DNA of 64,000 nt from a bacterium (GTDB lineage Bacteria; UBA8248). Position numbers and translations under genes: made by a program. Location: NCBI GenBank assembly GCA_022828125.1, contig JAJEJD010000032.1:124001-188000 (forward strand), read 5' to 3'. Below are positions 18,848 to 29,095 of the stretch, piece after piece; within the stretch, counting starts at the first letter, position 1, and each line of letters begins with the position of its first letter. The notes beneath the pieces are model-generated. The model searched no databases. It was not told the origin of the DNA and was given only the letters and a program-made list of their open reading frames with translations.

Positions 18848-19174
18848 CTACGAAATCGCGCTATCCCCCGCCGTGAGGACGACGTGCTCGGCCCGGACGC
18901 GCTCTCGGAAGCGCGCGGGGGTGGAACCCCAGACGAAAACGTCCACGCGAAAAGGCAGGTTGCTCTCCTCGAAGGCTTCTTTCAGATCGGAAACCCGGCG
19001 GCTTTGAGCGGGATCTGCGAACACGACCATATCCAGATCGGATTTGGGACGCGCCTCTCCCTTGGCGCGGGAGCCGTACAGCCAGGCGGCGGTGTTCGGC
19101 AGATGCTTATCGAGCAAATCCAGAATGAGTGCGCGCTGCGCCTCGGTGATGTCGACCCGTCCGCTCATTTCCAA
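18848..19174 (-). CDS. Minimal nucleotidyltransferase (MNT) of an MNT/HEPN toxin-antitoxin module
   Basis: AAWLYGSRAKGEARPKSDLDMVVFAD: GSRAKG...SDLD nucleotidyltransferase motif. Confidence 0.85.
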   Translation of the reverse strand: MEMSGRVDITEAQRALILDLLDKHLPNTAAWLYGSRAKGEARPKSDLDMVVFADPAQSRRVSDLKEAFEESNLPFRVDVFVWGSTPARFRERVRAEHVVLTAGDSAIS

Positions 19175-19593
19175 CTCCGCCCGCTCATGGTTCGGTAGAG
19201 GGCCGCTGCGTCCTCCATGAAGTCGCCCACTACCTCCAGGGCGGCTCGCGCCTTCTCGCCGCTATAGGCGTGGGCGGTATCGACGCGCCCCTCCGCATAG
19301 CCCAGCCATCGCTCCACAGGGGCGGGTATCAAGTCGTTCTCGAAGGCGAGTCTGAAGATGGGCTTGGGGCTGTTCGGAGAATCCGCGACGCCCAGTTCTT
19401 CGACCAAATATCGCTTGAGCACCTTCCAGAGGCAGTCGTAGCAAGTCTCGAAACGCTGGATGACCGACTCGGCGACGGCTTCCTGGAGCAGTTGGGGTAG
19501 CGCCGCATCAAGGTTCTGGTAATTCTCGTATTGCTCCTCAAGACGTCCGAGGGACATTTGAAAATTATCGTACTCAACCATCATGCGCCTCAC
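19165..19593 (-). CDS. HEPN-domain protein, HI0074-like nucleotidyltransferase-substrate-binding family
   Basis: NFQMSLGRLEEQYENYQ..., ESVIQRFETCYDCLWKVLKRYL, RVDTAHAYSG (RX4H motif); overlaps the MNT gene by 10 nt. Confidence 0.82.
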   Translation of the reverse strand: MRRMMVEYDNFQMSLGRLEEQYENYQNLDAALPQLLQEAVAESVIQRFETCYDCLWKVLKRYLVEELGVADSPNSPKPIFRLAFENDLIPAPVERWLGYAEGRVDTAHAYSGEKARAALEVVGDFMEDAAALYRTMSGRSWK

Positions 19594-19841
19594 ACCGCCA
19601 AAAAAATCTTCATCCGCATCAAGTCTCCGCCATCATCCCAAACGGCATGGATTTGTCAACGAACCTCGCCGCGCATTTGCGGTGCGTGTCGAACGGTCGG
19701 GGCCGGGCAGGTTTCAGGGCGCGTTTCCCGGAGGTGTATGAGGAGCCGCCGAAATTCAGCCGGATTGACACCTCGGGGGGGCCTTTCTAATATGGGGCCG
19801 TTTCCGGGAAGAGGCGTCCGGACAATCGACGAGGAGTGGAT

Positions 19842-20312
19842 ATGCGAATCGGGAAACGGGTGTGCGCGCCGGCTTGCGCGGTGCTGATGGCGGTGATTCT
19901 TCTCCCCTCTTTTTCCGCGGGCCAGGACGAGCAGACGCTGCGCGGCGTGCAGAGGGTGCGCGTGCAAACGATGAAGAGCATCAGCCGCGCGATGCGCCGG
20001 GTCAAGGTCTATACGAAAAAGGCGAACTACAAGCGCGTCGCCAGCGCGGCGGAGGAAATCGCGCTGCTCTCGGCGGCGATTCCGTATCTGAGCCCCAAGG
20101 GCAGCGCCTTCGGCAAGACGCGGATCAAGGAGGAAGTCTGGAGCCGGTTCGACGATTACACGAAAATCGCCAGGGATTCGGCCCAGATCGCGAGAGACCT
20201 CGCCAAGGCGGCTCGGGCGAAGGATAAAAGCGCCGTTCTCAAGACGTTCAGCGCCTTGTCGGACAGCTGTACGCAGTGCCACAAGCCCTACCGGAAGAAG
20301 AAAAGAAAGTAG
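19842..20312 (+). CDS. Secreted cytochrome c'-like c-type haem protein
   Basis: Signal peptide; helical body; C-terminal SCTQCHKPYRKKKRK with CxxCH haem motif. Confidence 0.7.
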   Translation: MRIGKRVCAPACAVLMAVILLPSFSAGQDEQTLRGVQRVRVQTMKSISRAMRRVKVYTKKANYKRVASAAEEIALLSAAIPYLSPKGSAFGKTRIKEEVWSRFDDYTKIARDSAQIARDLAKAARAKDKSAVLKTFSALSDSCTQCHKPYRKKKRK

Positions 20313-20349
20313 GTTCTCCTCTGTTCCATCAACAGATTCGAGGACGCGC

Positions 20350-21225
20350 TTGACGACCCGGCCCACCATTCCCGGGCCCGACCCGGATACGAAACCGCCG
20401 AGTTTCAAGGTTCCCGAAGGGGCGGCGGATTGCCATTTCCACGTCTTCGGGCCCGAGGCGGAATATCCCTATGCGGAGCCCAGGCGCTACACGCCCCCTC
20501 AGGTGCTGGAGAGCGACTACCGGGAGATGGCCGGCGTTCTCGGCCTTGAGCGGGGCGTCGTGGTGCAGGCGAGCCCCTATGGCGCGGACAACGCGAGAGT
20601 GCTCGAGGCGGTCCGCGTCCTGGGGCCGGGCTATGCGGGCGTGGGCGTGGTGGATGCGGACGCCTCAGAAGAAAGGCTCGATGAGTTGAACCGGCGCGGC
20701 GTCCGGGGGGCGCGCATCAACTCGGCTTCGGGGGGCAGGAGCGGCATCGAGCGGATGAGTGAGCTTGCCGCCAAAATAAAAGGTTTCGGCTGGCACATGC
20801 AGTTTCACATACACGCCGAACAGTTGGCCGAACTGGAGCCTGAGATAAGGAAATTGCCGGTCGACGTGGTGTTCGACCACATGGGTCTTGTTCCCGCGGA
20901 TATGCCTCTGGCGCACCCTGATTTCAGGCTGCTGCTGCGTTTGCTCGAAAGGGGAAACGCATGGGTGAAACTGAGCGGCGCCGAGCGGATTTCCAGGAGC
21001 GGCCCTCCCTACCGCGACGCCGTCCCCGTCGCGCGCGCTTTGATCGACGCCGCGCCCGAGCGGGTGGTGTGGGGCACGGACTGGCCCCACACGAACGTGA
21101 AGCCCGCAATTCCCAACGACGGCGACTTGATGGACCTTCTCGCGGAATTCGCGCCCGATGAGAGGGTGCGCCGGAAGATACTGGTGGAGAACCCTTGCGC
21201 GCTCTACGGGTTCGGTGAGCCGTAA
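20350..21225 (+). CDS. Amidohydrolase family 2 protein (2-pyrone-4,6-dicarboxylate hydrolase-like)
   Basis: GAADCHFHVFGPEAEYPYAEPRRYTPPQ, FDHMGLV, VVWGTDWPHTNV; TTG start. Confidence 0.82.
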   Translation: MTTRPTIPGPDPDTKPPSFKVPEGAADCHFHVFGPEAEYPYAEPRRYTPPQVLESDYREMAGVLGLERGVVVQASPYGADNARVLEAVRVLGPGYAGVGVVDADASEERLDELNRRGVRGARINSASGGRSGIERMSELAAKIKGFGWHMQFHIHAEQLAELEPEIRKLPVDVVFDHMGLVPADMPLAHPDFRLLLRLLERGNAWVKLSGAERISRSGPPYRDAVPVARALIDAAPERVVWGTDWPHTNVKPAIPNDGDLMDLLAEFAPDERVRRKILVENPCALYGFGEP

Positions 21226-21314
21226 TACTGAGGGTTACCGGCACTGCTAAAAATGGAAAGAACCACTCCCCCTTGAGGGCCGTTGAAAAAGCCCCTCTCC
21301 TCAGGGAATAAAGG

Positions 21315-21428
21315 CAACCCCCCCTACCCCCCCTTGTCAGGGGGGTAAAAAAAGAAAAACCCCCTCAGCCCGGCGGGGGCGCATCGCCTTTTCATACCCC
21401 CCTGACAAGGGGGGGTAGGGGGGGTTGG
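21315..21428. repeat. Palindromic repeat family A, full copy
   Basis: aaccccccctacccccccttgtcaggggggta ... tacccccctgacaagggggggtagggggggtt: long near-perfect inverted repeat. Confidence 0.85.
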
Positions 21429-21510
21429 TTTTCCCGTCGAAAGGGGCGTTCCCTCTACGCCCTGAAATCAGGACTCTATCAATAGCCCCGAGGCGGATAG
21501 CCTTCGCGGG

Positions 21511-22962
21511 TCAGCTCCCCAGTTTTTCCCGGAGTATCTCCTGCAGGGCCTTGGGATTGGCCTTGCCTCCGGTGGCCTTCATCGCCTGGCCGACGAAGAA
21601 ACCCATGAGCTTCGTTCTTCCGCCCCGGTAGGCTTCGACCTCTTCGGGGTTCGACGCGATCACGTCTTCCGCGACGCTCTCGATGGCGCTCGTATCCGTG
21701 ATCTGCCGAAGGCCCTTCTCTTCCACGATCACCTCGGGGTCTCCTCCGCTCTCCGCCATTTCGTCGAACACGGATTTCGCGATCTTCCCGCTGATGGTGC
21801 CGTCGTCGATGAGCGAGAGCATCCGGGCCAGCCGCTCAGGCGTTACGGGGCATTCCTCGATGGCAATCTTCCGTTCGTTCAACAGGCGCAACACGTCGCC
21901 CATCACCCAGTTGCTCGCCGCCTTGGCCCGTTCTTTTCCGGCGGCTTCTACGACCTGGTCGAAATAGGCGGCCAGTTCCTTCTCCGCCGTCAGCACTTCC
22001 GCGTCGTAGCGGGGGAGGCCGAACTCCTCCTGAAAGCGCCTGCTTTTGGCGTCGGGCAGCTCCGGCAGTTGCGCGCGGACTTCATCGAGCCATTCCGCGT
22101 TTACGGTGAGCGGCACCAGATCGGGGTCCGGGAAATAACGGTAATCATGCGCGTATTCCTTCGACCGCATCCCCCGCGTCACGCCGCCGGATTCATCCCA
22201 AAGCCGGGTCTCCTGCTCGATGACGCCGCCGGCATCCAGGATTTCGCGCTGGCGCTTTTCTTCGTATTCGAGCGCGCGCCGGAGGTGCCTGAAAGAGTTC
22301 ATGTTCTTGATTTCCACCTTCTCGCCGAATTTCTCCGAGCCTTGCGGCCTGAGGGAGATGTTGGCGTCGCAACGCAGGCTGCCTTCCTGCATGTTGCCGT
22401 CGGATACGCCCAGGTAGCGCACCAGGGTCCTGAGTTTCCGCATGTAGGATTCGGCGTCTTCGGGGTTTCTCAGCTCGGGCTCCGAGACGATTTCGAGCAG
22501 CGGCACGCCGGCGCGGTTGAGATCGGAATAAGAATGATTCGGGTCTCCCAGTTCGTCTCCATGGATCAGCTTGCCGGCGTCTTCTTCCATGTGGATTCTC
22601 GTGAGGTTGATGCTCACGTCCCGCCCGTCCCTAGTGACGAAATGAACGCTTCCCCCCACGCAGATGGGCTCTTCGTATTGAGAGATTTGATATCCCTTGG
22701 GGAGGTCCGGGTAGAAATAATGCTTTCGGGCGAACCGGCAGACCGGCGCAATCTCCGCCCCGACGGCCAGCCCGAGCCTCAGGGTGTATTCGATGACCTG
22801 CCGGTTCAAAACCGGCAGCACGCCGGGCAGCCCGAGGTCCACCGTGCAGGTGTGTTCGTTGGGGCCTCCACCGAAAGCGGCGCTCGAGGCGCAGAATATC
22901 TTGCTTTCCGTATTCAGCTGGGCATGTACTTCAAGGCCGATAACCGTTTCGTACGCCATCAT
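21511..22962 (-). CDS. gatB: Aspartyl/glutamyl-tRNA(Asn/Gln) amidotransferase subunit B
   Basis: YETVIGLEVHAQLNTESKIFC, DLPKGYQISQYEEPIC, NRAGVPLLEIVSEPE. Confidence 0.96.
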   Translation of the reverse strand: MMAYETVIGLEVHAQLNTESKIFCASSAAFGGGPNEHTCTVDLGLPGVLPVLNRQVIEYTLRLGLAVGAEIAPVCRFARKHYFYPDLPKGYQISQYEEPICVGGSVHFVTRDGRDVSINLTRIHMEEDAGKLIHGDELGDPNHSYSDLNRAGVPLLEIVSEPELRNPEDAESYMRKLRTLVRYLGVSDGNMQEGSLRCDANISLRPQGSEKFGEKVEIKNMNSFRHLRRALEYEEKRQREILDAGGVIEQETRLWDESGGVTRGMRSKEYAHDYRYFPDPDLVPLTVNAEWLDEVRAQLPELPDAKSRRFQEEFGLPRYDAEVLTAEKELAAYFDQVVEAAGKERAKAASNWVMGDVLRLLNERKIAIEECPVTPERLARMLSLIDDGTISGKIAKSVFDEMAESGGDPEVIVEEKGLRQITDTSAIESVAEDVIASNPEEVEAYRGGRTKLMGFFVGQAMKATGGKANPKALQEILREKLGS

Positions 22963-22983
22963 CCCCCTCAGTCAAAATGCGGA

Positions 22984-24462
22984 TCACAGCGGCGGGAGCG
23001 CTTCGTGGTGCGCCGTCGCGCTTTCGAATGCCGCCGCCGCTTGAAGAATCGTTTTTTCGGCAAATGGTTTCCCCACCAGCTGAAGCCCTATCGGCAGACC
23101 TCTTGAAGTGAATCCGCAGGGCTGGCTGATGCCGGGAAGGCCGGCCAGGTTACAAGGTATGGTCAGAATATCGGAGAGATACATGCTGATGGGGTCGTCG
23201 AGGCGCTCGCCAATCTCGAAAGCGGGGGTCGGCGCCGTGGCCGAGAGCACCACGTCGACGCTGTCGAACGCGGTCTTGAAATCCTGAGAAATCAGCGTGC
23301 GGACCCTTTGCGCTTTCGTATAAAAGGCGTCGTAATATCCGGAAGACAGCGCATAGGTGCCCAGCATGATGCGGCGTTTCACCTCGTCGCCGAAGCCGTT
23401 TTCCCGGCTGGCCGCGTACATGCCGAACAGGGAACCGAACGTGGAATCCCCCTCCTTGCGCACGCCGTAGCGGACCCCGTCGTATCGCGCCAGGTTGCTG
23501 CTCGCCTCCGCGGGGGCGAGGATGTAATAGACGGGCAGGGCGTATTCGGTATGCGGGAGAGAAATTTCGAGAATTTCCGCTCCCTGCTCTTTGAAGACGG
23601 CTATCGCCTTTTGAACCGCCGCATCGACCTCGGGGTCCATCCCCTCGATGAAGTACTCTTCGGGAATCCCGATCCTGAGACCCCGGACCCCGGCTTCGAG
23701 GTTTTGCGTGTAATCGGGGACCGGCTCATCGGCCGAAGTGGAATCACGAGGGTCGTGACCGCTGACGGCGCCCAGCAAGACGGCAGCGTCCCGGACATTT
23801 TTCGCAAACGGGCCGATCTGGTCGAGAGAACTGGCGAAGGCGATGAGTCCATAGCGCGAGATGCGTCCGTAAGTGGGCTTCATGCCCACGACGCCGCAGC
23901 AGGCGGCCGGCTGGCGTATGGAGCCCCCGGTATCCGAACCCAGGGAGACGACGCAGGAGCGCGCCGCGACGGCGGCGGCGGACCCGCCGCTGCTGCCTCC
24001 CGGGATGGTTTTCAGATTCCACGGGTTATGGGTCGGCCCGAACGCGCTTTGCTCGCACGACGAGCCCATGGCGAATTCGTCCATGTTCAGTTTGCCGAGG
24101 ATGACCGCGCCCGCGTCCTTGAGCCGGGCCACGGCGGTGGCGTCGTACGGGGCTTCGAAATTCTCCAGGAACCGCGAAGCGCAAGTAGTCCTGGTGCCCT
24201 TCATGCACAGAAGGTCCTTGACGGCCACGGGGACTCCAAGGAGGGGAGAGTCGTCGTCTCCGGCGCCGATTTTTTGATCGGCATCGCGGGCGGCGCCGAT
24301 GGCCTCGTCCTCGAGAACGCTCAAATAGGCATGCACCCTCGCTTCGGTCTCGCCGATGCGTTCGAGATAGGCCCTGGTCAGCTCCTCGGCGCTGAATTCC
24401 CTCGCTCTCAGGCTCTCCATGATTTCCGCGATGCCGAGTTGAAGCAGTTCGTTCATTCGCAC
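22984..24462 (-). CDS. gatA: Aspartyl/glutamyl-tRNA(Asn/Gln) amidotransferase subunit A
   Basis: Amidase signature [51 protein letters not shown]. Confidence 0.96.
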   Translation of the reverse strand: MRMNELLQLGIAEIMESLRAREFSAEELTRAYLERIGETEARVHAYLSVLEDEAIGAARDADQKIGAGDDDSPLLGVPVAVKDLLCMKGTRTTCASRFLENFEAPYDATAVARLKDAGAVILGKLNMDEFAMGSSCEQSAFGPTHNPWNLKTIPGGSSGGSAAAVAARSCVVSLGSDTGGSIRQPAACCGVVGMKPTYGRISRYGLIAFASSLDQIGPFAKNVRDAAVLLGAVSGHDPRDSTSADEPVPDYTQNLEAGVRGLRIGIPEEYFIEGMDPEVDAAVQKAIAVFKEQGAEILEISLPHTEYALPVYYILAPAEASSNLARYDGVRYGVRKEGDSTFGSLFGMYAASRENGFGDEVKRRIMLGTYALSSGYYDAFYTKAQRVRTLISQDFKTAFDSVDVVLSATAPTPAFEIGERLDDPISMYLSDILTIPCNLAGLPGISQPCGFTSRGLPIGLQLVGKPFAEKTILQAAAAFESATAHHEALPPL

Positions 24463-24635
24463 TCCTCGTCCGTGTGTCCGTTAATTCGTCCTGAATCGAG
24501 AGAAAACACCACGGGCGGCCCGCTCGTCAAACCCGCCCCGCCGGAATTTTCCGCGGGCGCGGTATATGAGCCGGTTCCGCCCGGTAGCAGCCGGCCATTT
24601 ACCCGGCTCCTGCGGGCGCGGGCGTTCGGTTTCCC

Positions 24636-25388
24636 TCATGGGCTGCTCAGCAAAAAAGTGGCGTAGCCGAGAAGCTGCTTTCCGCCGCCGTCGTGGTAGA
24701 CCTCGAGGTCTTGCTGCCAGTTGTCCAGCACCTGCCGGGCTTCGCGTGAATCCGCATATTCAAGCCGGTTCTCGATAATGGAGCGCGCCTGGGGGGCGAG
24801 AAAGGATTCCCAGGCGGCTTCCGATTCGTGCTCCACGAATTCGACGCCGTATCCCTGTTCCGTAAGGTGGCCCCGGAATTCCTCCACGTCAATCGGTTCG
24901 CAGGGAAGGTAGGCGTCGAGCCATCTCACCAGCCGTTCGGAATCGACGTCTTCCTCTTCGGGTTTCCAGACCAGGCCGGAGAAGGCGACCCATCCCCCGG
25001 GCTTCACTATCCGGGTCAGGCTCCCCAGCTTGCCTGCGCTGCCCGAGGGGTAAGGGGGCCCGCACAAAAGCGCGAGATCGAAGTAGCCGTCGTCGAAGGG
25101 AAAGTCATCGCCCGAATGCGTCAGCAAATCGATGAGATGGGACAGATCTTCGAACAGAATCCGCCGCCTTCCATCTTCCACGAACTCGGGGCGATCATCG
25201 AGGCCGATCCCCGAACATCCGAACATTCGCGCGAGCGAAATGACGCTTCCTCCCTTGCCGCACGATGCGTCGAACACCAGAAGATCCGCCGACAAGCCGA
25301 CGTGCTCGCCAATCTTCTTGAGCGTGTCTACCGATATGGGAGCGAGGAAGTGATTGTGCTTGAAACGCTCGAACAGGTCGGGTTGCAT
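24636..25388 (-). CDS. SAM-dependent class I methyltransferase
   Basis: DLLVFDASCGKGGSVISLARMFGCSGIGLDDRPEFVEDG: motif I and acidic loop. Confidence 0.75.
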   Translation of the reverse strand: MQPDLFERFKHNHFLAPISVDTLKKIGEHVGLSADLLVFDASCGKGGSVISLARMFGCSGIGLDDRPEFVEDGRRRILFEDLSHLIDLLTHSGDDFPFDDGYFDLALLCGPPYPSGSAGKLGSLTRIVKPGGWVAFSGLVWKPEEEDVDSERLVRWLDAYLPCEPIDVEEFRGHLTEQGYGVEFVEHESEAAWESFLAPQARSIIENRLEYADSREARQVLDNWQQDLEVYHDGGGKQLLGYATFLLSSP

Positions 25389-25409
25389 GAAACGGGCTGT
25401 GAACCGGTC

Positions 25410-25517
25410 TTAAAAAATCGAGAGGCCGATTAAGTCGAGCATCAGGATAATCGTGCTCAAGCCCAGGATTCCACCGATGACGAGGGCCAACAATCCGAAA
25501 AGTTTTCCGTACACCAT
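25410..25517 (-). CDS. Candidate 35-aa single-TM small protein
   Basis: ATG at 25517 preceded by GGGAG; MVYGKLFGLLALVIGGILGLSTIILMLDLIGLSIF; not in the ORF track (below its length cut-off). Confidence 0.45.
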   Translation of the reverse strand: MVYGKLFGLLALVIGGILGLSTIILMLDLIGLSIF

Positions 25518-25548
25518 GACTGCTTTCTCCCAACCATTAGAACAACGG

Positions 25549-26472
25549 CTATTTCTTTTTGCCTTTTCCCTTCGTGGACGTTTTGGCAGGCTGCGACTTG
25601 CTGATCTGCATGAATACCTTGCCGTCCTTCAATATGGTAACACTTCCTGTCGATTCGCTGACAGCGAACGATATGGCCGTGCTTACTTCCGTTATACCCG
25701 CTCCGGCCATATGACGCGAACCCAGTCCCGGGGGCAAATCATTCTCGGGCGCCGCGTTCAGGTGCCTGCCGGCGGCTTCGATGATCCCGTCTCCCCGGAT
25801 GACGAATGCGCCGTCGATGGCGCTGAACTCCTTGATGGTCTCGCGCAGGGCCGGGTCCATGATGTTTCTCTGCTCTTCCGGGTATCCATGAAATGGATTG
25901 ATGACGAGTTGGCGTGAATACTGCAGCACGAGATCATGGTCTCCCAGAACGAAGAGCGCGCCGCGGGGCTTCCCCTCCCGCCCTTCGGCGCCGAGTTCGA
26001 GAGCGAGCGACAGGACCGTCTCGAACACCTTCGGGTCCACGCCATCAACGGCGCTTTGCGTTTCCGATGTCTGGAGCATTTCTTTTTCGCGGTCCAGATG
26101 GAACACCATGAGCGTGTCGATTTCTTCGTTCTCGGGCAAGCCCGAGAGGCAGACCACGGTGTCGTTCTGCGTGATGGAGCCTTCACTCAAGGCGATCACG
26201 ACGCCCATCTTGATGATGTCGATCCGGTTCAGGGACAGGGCGGGCAATTGCAATACCCTGCAATCCCGTTTTTCCAGTTCCTCGTAGAGATCGGGGGAGC
26301 AAGTGGTGGTGAAATGCTCCACGCCGACGGGGAGGTCCATCAAGGCGTCCAGATCCTTCATCGCGTCCGCGTGAATGAAAACGGCCTTGGCCTCCAGTTC
26401 GTTGCAGATTTGCGAAGCCGCGGCGATGATGCTTTCGCTGAGGCCGGCTTGTTTTTCGGCCGTTTCTCTCAC
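25549..26472 (-). CDS. Diadenylate cyclase (DAC/DisA_N domain) with N-terminal pyruvate-kinase-C-like domain (DacZ-like)
   Basis: IDGAFVIRGDGIIEAAGRHLN (DGA motif), LPPGLGSRHMAGAGITEVSTAISFAVSESTGSVTILKDG (GSRH motif). Confidence 0.82.
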   Translation of the reverse strand: MRETAEKQAGLSESIIAAASQICNELEAKAVFIHADAMKDLDALMDLPVGVEHFTTTCSPDLYEELEKRDCRVLQLPALSLNRIDIIKMGVVIALSEGSITQNDTVVCLSGLPENEEIDTLMVFHLDREKEMLQTSETQSAVDGVDPKVFETVLSLALELGAEGREGKPRGALFVLGDHDLVLQYSRQLVINPFHGYPEEQRNIMDPALRETIKEFSAIDGAFVIRGDGIIEAAGRHLNAAPENDLPPGLGSRHMAGAGITEVSTAISFAVSESTGSVTILKDGKVFMQISKSQPAKTSTKGKGKKK

Positions 26473-26474
26473 CT

Positions 26475-27947
26475 CTATCCCTTTCCTTCCAGCGCCACGT
26501 AGAACGTCGTGCCCTGTCGTTCGACCAACAGCAGGTTTCCCTTGTTTTTTCCTTTTTTCAGCGCTTCCCGCAACTGTTCCGTATCGGTGATCGCCTTGCG
26601 GTTGGCCTCGACGATGACGTCGCCCCGGCGCAGACCGGCTGCCGCCGCGGGGCTGTCGGGCAATACGTTGGTGATGACGACGCCCTTCTCCGCCTTCGCC
26701 CCGACCTGCTTTCTGATCTCGGGCGTCAGTTTTTGCCCCTTGATGCCCAGATCCTTCTGGAGCGCAGGTTTCGCCGCTTTCGCCATTTCTTCTTTCGAAC
26801 CGGGGAGCTTGGCGACTTTCAGCTTGACCTCGCGTTTTTCGCCGTCGCGTATGATGCCGACTTCGGCGATGGAGCCCGGCTTCAAGTCGGCTGCGGTCAT
26901 GGAGAGTTGGCGGGGGTTTTTAATTTTTTTCTCGTTGACGCTTACGATCACGTCGCCTCTTTTGACGCCGGCTTTTTCCGCGGGCGCATTTTCAATCACG
27001 TTGGAGACCAGGGCGCCATGCGTATCTTTCAGGCCCAATTCCTTCGCCAGGCTCTCGTTGACGGGTTGAATGGAAACGCCCAGGAATCCGCGGGTCACCA
27101 CGCCCGTGCGAAGCTGGGGGATCAGCTTTTTGGCCATGTTGACCGGTATGGCGAAACCGATGCCGATATTGCCGCCGCCTCTGCTGAAGATGGCGGTGTT
27201 GATGCCCACGACGTTTCCGTTCAGATCGAAGAGGGGCCCGCCGCTGTTTCCCGGATTGATGGAGGCGTCGGTTTGAATGAAGTCGTCGTATCGGCCCGAT
27301 CCGATGACGCGCCCCTTGGCGCTGACGATTCCGGCCGTCACCGTGTGGGACAACCCGAACGGATTGCCGATGGCCATCACCCAGTCGCCCACGCGAAGTT
27401 TTTCGCTGTCCCCGAGCTTCAGCGCGGTGAACGCATCTCCGGGCTTCGTTTCTATCTGGAGCAGCGCGATGTCGGTCTGGGGGTCGCGGCCCACGACTTT
27501 CGCGTTTCGCTTCTCCTGGTCCTTGAAGCGGACCGTTATCCGGGATGCTTTTTCGACGACGTGGTTGTTCGTGAGGACCAGGCCCTTCTCGCTCACGATA
27601 AAGCCCGACCCCTGGCTCCGCTGTCTGGGCTGCGGCTGCGAACGGCCACGGGGCCCGGGGCCGAAGGGGCCTTCATGAAAACGCCTGAAAAATTCGTTCC
27701 ACATATCACCGGGAAATCCCGGGAACTGGCTTCCTGAACTCGCTTCCACCCTGGTTTCGGTACTGATGTTCACCACCGAGGGGCTGAGTTTTTCGACCAG
27801 CCCGGCCAGAGACGGCAGCCCTCCCGCGCCGACTGCGGACTGGGCGTTCGCCGGCGCGAAAAACAGGGCCAGACCCAGGAACGTCGCGACGAGAACGCAG
27901 GTGAAACGCACCGGTTTGAATTTTGGAAGATAAAGAGTGTTCCGCAT
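26475..27947 (-). CDS. Do-like periplasmic serine protease (HtrA/DegP family, two PDZ domains)
   Basis: Signal peptide from M at 27947; LTNNHVVE, TDIALLQIE, NPGNSGGPLFDLNGNVVGINTAI catalytic motifs; two PDZ-type repeats. Confidence 0.93.
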   Translation of the reverse strand: MRNTLYLPKFKPVRFTCVLVATFLGLALFFAPANAQSAVGAGGLPSLAGLVEKLSPSVVNISTETRVEASSGSQFPGFPGDMWNEFFRRFHEGPFGPGPRGRSQPQPRQRSQGSGFIVSEKGLVLTNNHVVEKASRITVRFKDQEKRNAKVVGRDPQTDIALLQIETKPGDAFTALKLGDSEKLRVGDWVMAIGNPFGLSHTVTAGIVSAKGRVIGSGRYDDFIQTDASINPGNSGGPLFDLNGNVVGINTAIFSRGGGNIGIGFAIPVNMAKKLIPQLRTGVVTRGFLGVSIQPVNESLAKELGLKDTHGALVSNVIENAPAEKAGVKRGDVIVSVNEKKIKNPRQLSMTAADLKPGSIAEVGIIRDGEKREVKLKVAKLPGSKEEMAKAAKPALQKDLGIKGQKLTPEIRKQVGAKAEKGVVITNVLPDSPAAAAGLRRGDVIVEANRKAITDTEQLREALKKGKNKGNLLLVERQGTTFYVALEGKG

Positions 27948-28213
27948 TTTTTCCCTTCTCCATGCATCAAATGTGCCGGCGGCGACAAACACTACATCAC
28001 TGGTTTTAGATATACCAAAGTTCCATCCATGTGAAAATCGACAAATAGCTGAAAAAAGCTTGATTATTGCTTTCATCCCGCCTCATGCGGATGAAAAGAG
28101 GCAATTCCCGGCTGTTCGCATCGACGCGGGGCGGGTGGAGGGATATTCTCTCCGGCGTCTGTGAGGAAACCGCCCAGGCCTCGCACGGGAGAGTTTTTGG
28201 AAATGATGCGCGT

Positions 28214-29089
28214 ATGAGCCCGGAATCCCAAACCATTCTGCTCGCCATTTCGGCGGCCTTCGTGAGCGCGGCGACGAACATCACCTTCGCGCCTGCGCTC
28301 CGGCAGATGGGTTCGTTCGCCCTGGCCCAGTTCAACAACCTGGGCAACACCCTCATGCTGGGGGCCATCGGTTTCTGGCTCTACGAGCCGGGGAGTTTCC
28401 GCTGGGAGGCGCTCGCCTGGTTCGGCGTTCTGGGCGTGATGAACTACAGCATCAACCGCTGGGTTTTCTATACCGGCATGAACATCGTCGGCCCCGCGCG
28501 CCACATCACCATCACGAGCATGGTCCCGCTTCCCAGCCTGATACTGGCCGTCATCTTCCTGGGAGAAGAACCCGGCCGGTGGGTGGTGCTCGGCACGGTT
28601 CTCGTCGTCTTCGGCATCGCCGCCGTGAGCTACGAACCCTCGGGCGGAAGATGGTTCCGCGCAGGCGTCGGCTGGTCGCTCATGAGCATGCTCATGCTGG
28701 TCGCAAGCGCCTTCATGCGCAAGCAGGGCATGTCGTACATGGCGGCGCCCGCCCTGCTCACGGCGTGGTCGGCCCTGGTCGCCATACCGACTTCCGAGGC
28801 CTTCCGGCATTTTCTCCCGAAGCGTTATTTCGAGTGGGGCTCGAAGCGCTATCTTCCGCTGCTGATTTTCGGAACGATCATCAACGGGCTGATGCAGATA
28901 CTCATCAACCTCTCGCTCCAGGGAAAGCTCTCGCTCGCGGTTCCCATCCTGAGCAGCACGCCGATTTTCGCCTTGTGCCTTTCCGCGATTTTCCTGCGAA
29001 AGATCGAACGCCTGAACGCGCGCGTGGTGTTCGGCATACTCATCGCCGTGCTGGGCATCGTGGCGGTGAGCATCGGGCGGCACGGTTAG
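28214..29089 (+). CDS. DMT-superfamily EamA-type transporter (copy 1)
   Basis: Hydrophobic ~10-TM protein; two EamA-like halves. Confidence 0.8.
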   Translation: MSPESQTILLAISAAFVSAATNITFAPALRQMGSFALAQFNNLGNTLMLGAIGFWLYEPGSFRWEALAWFGVLGVMNYSINRWVFYTGMNIVGPARHITITSMVPLPSLILAVIFLGEEPGRWVVLGTVLVVFGIAAVSYEPSGGRWFRAGVGWSLMSMLMLVASAFMRKQGMSYMAAPALLTAWSALVAIPTSEAFRHFLPKRYFEWGSKRYLPLLIFGTIINGLMQILINLSLQGKLSLAVPILSSTPIFALCLSAIFLRKIERLNARVVFGILIAVLGIVAVSIGRHG

Positions 29090-29095
29090 GCGGCC

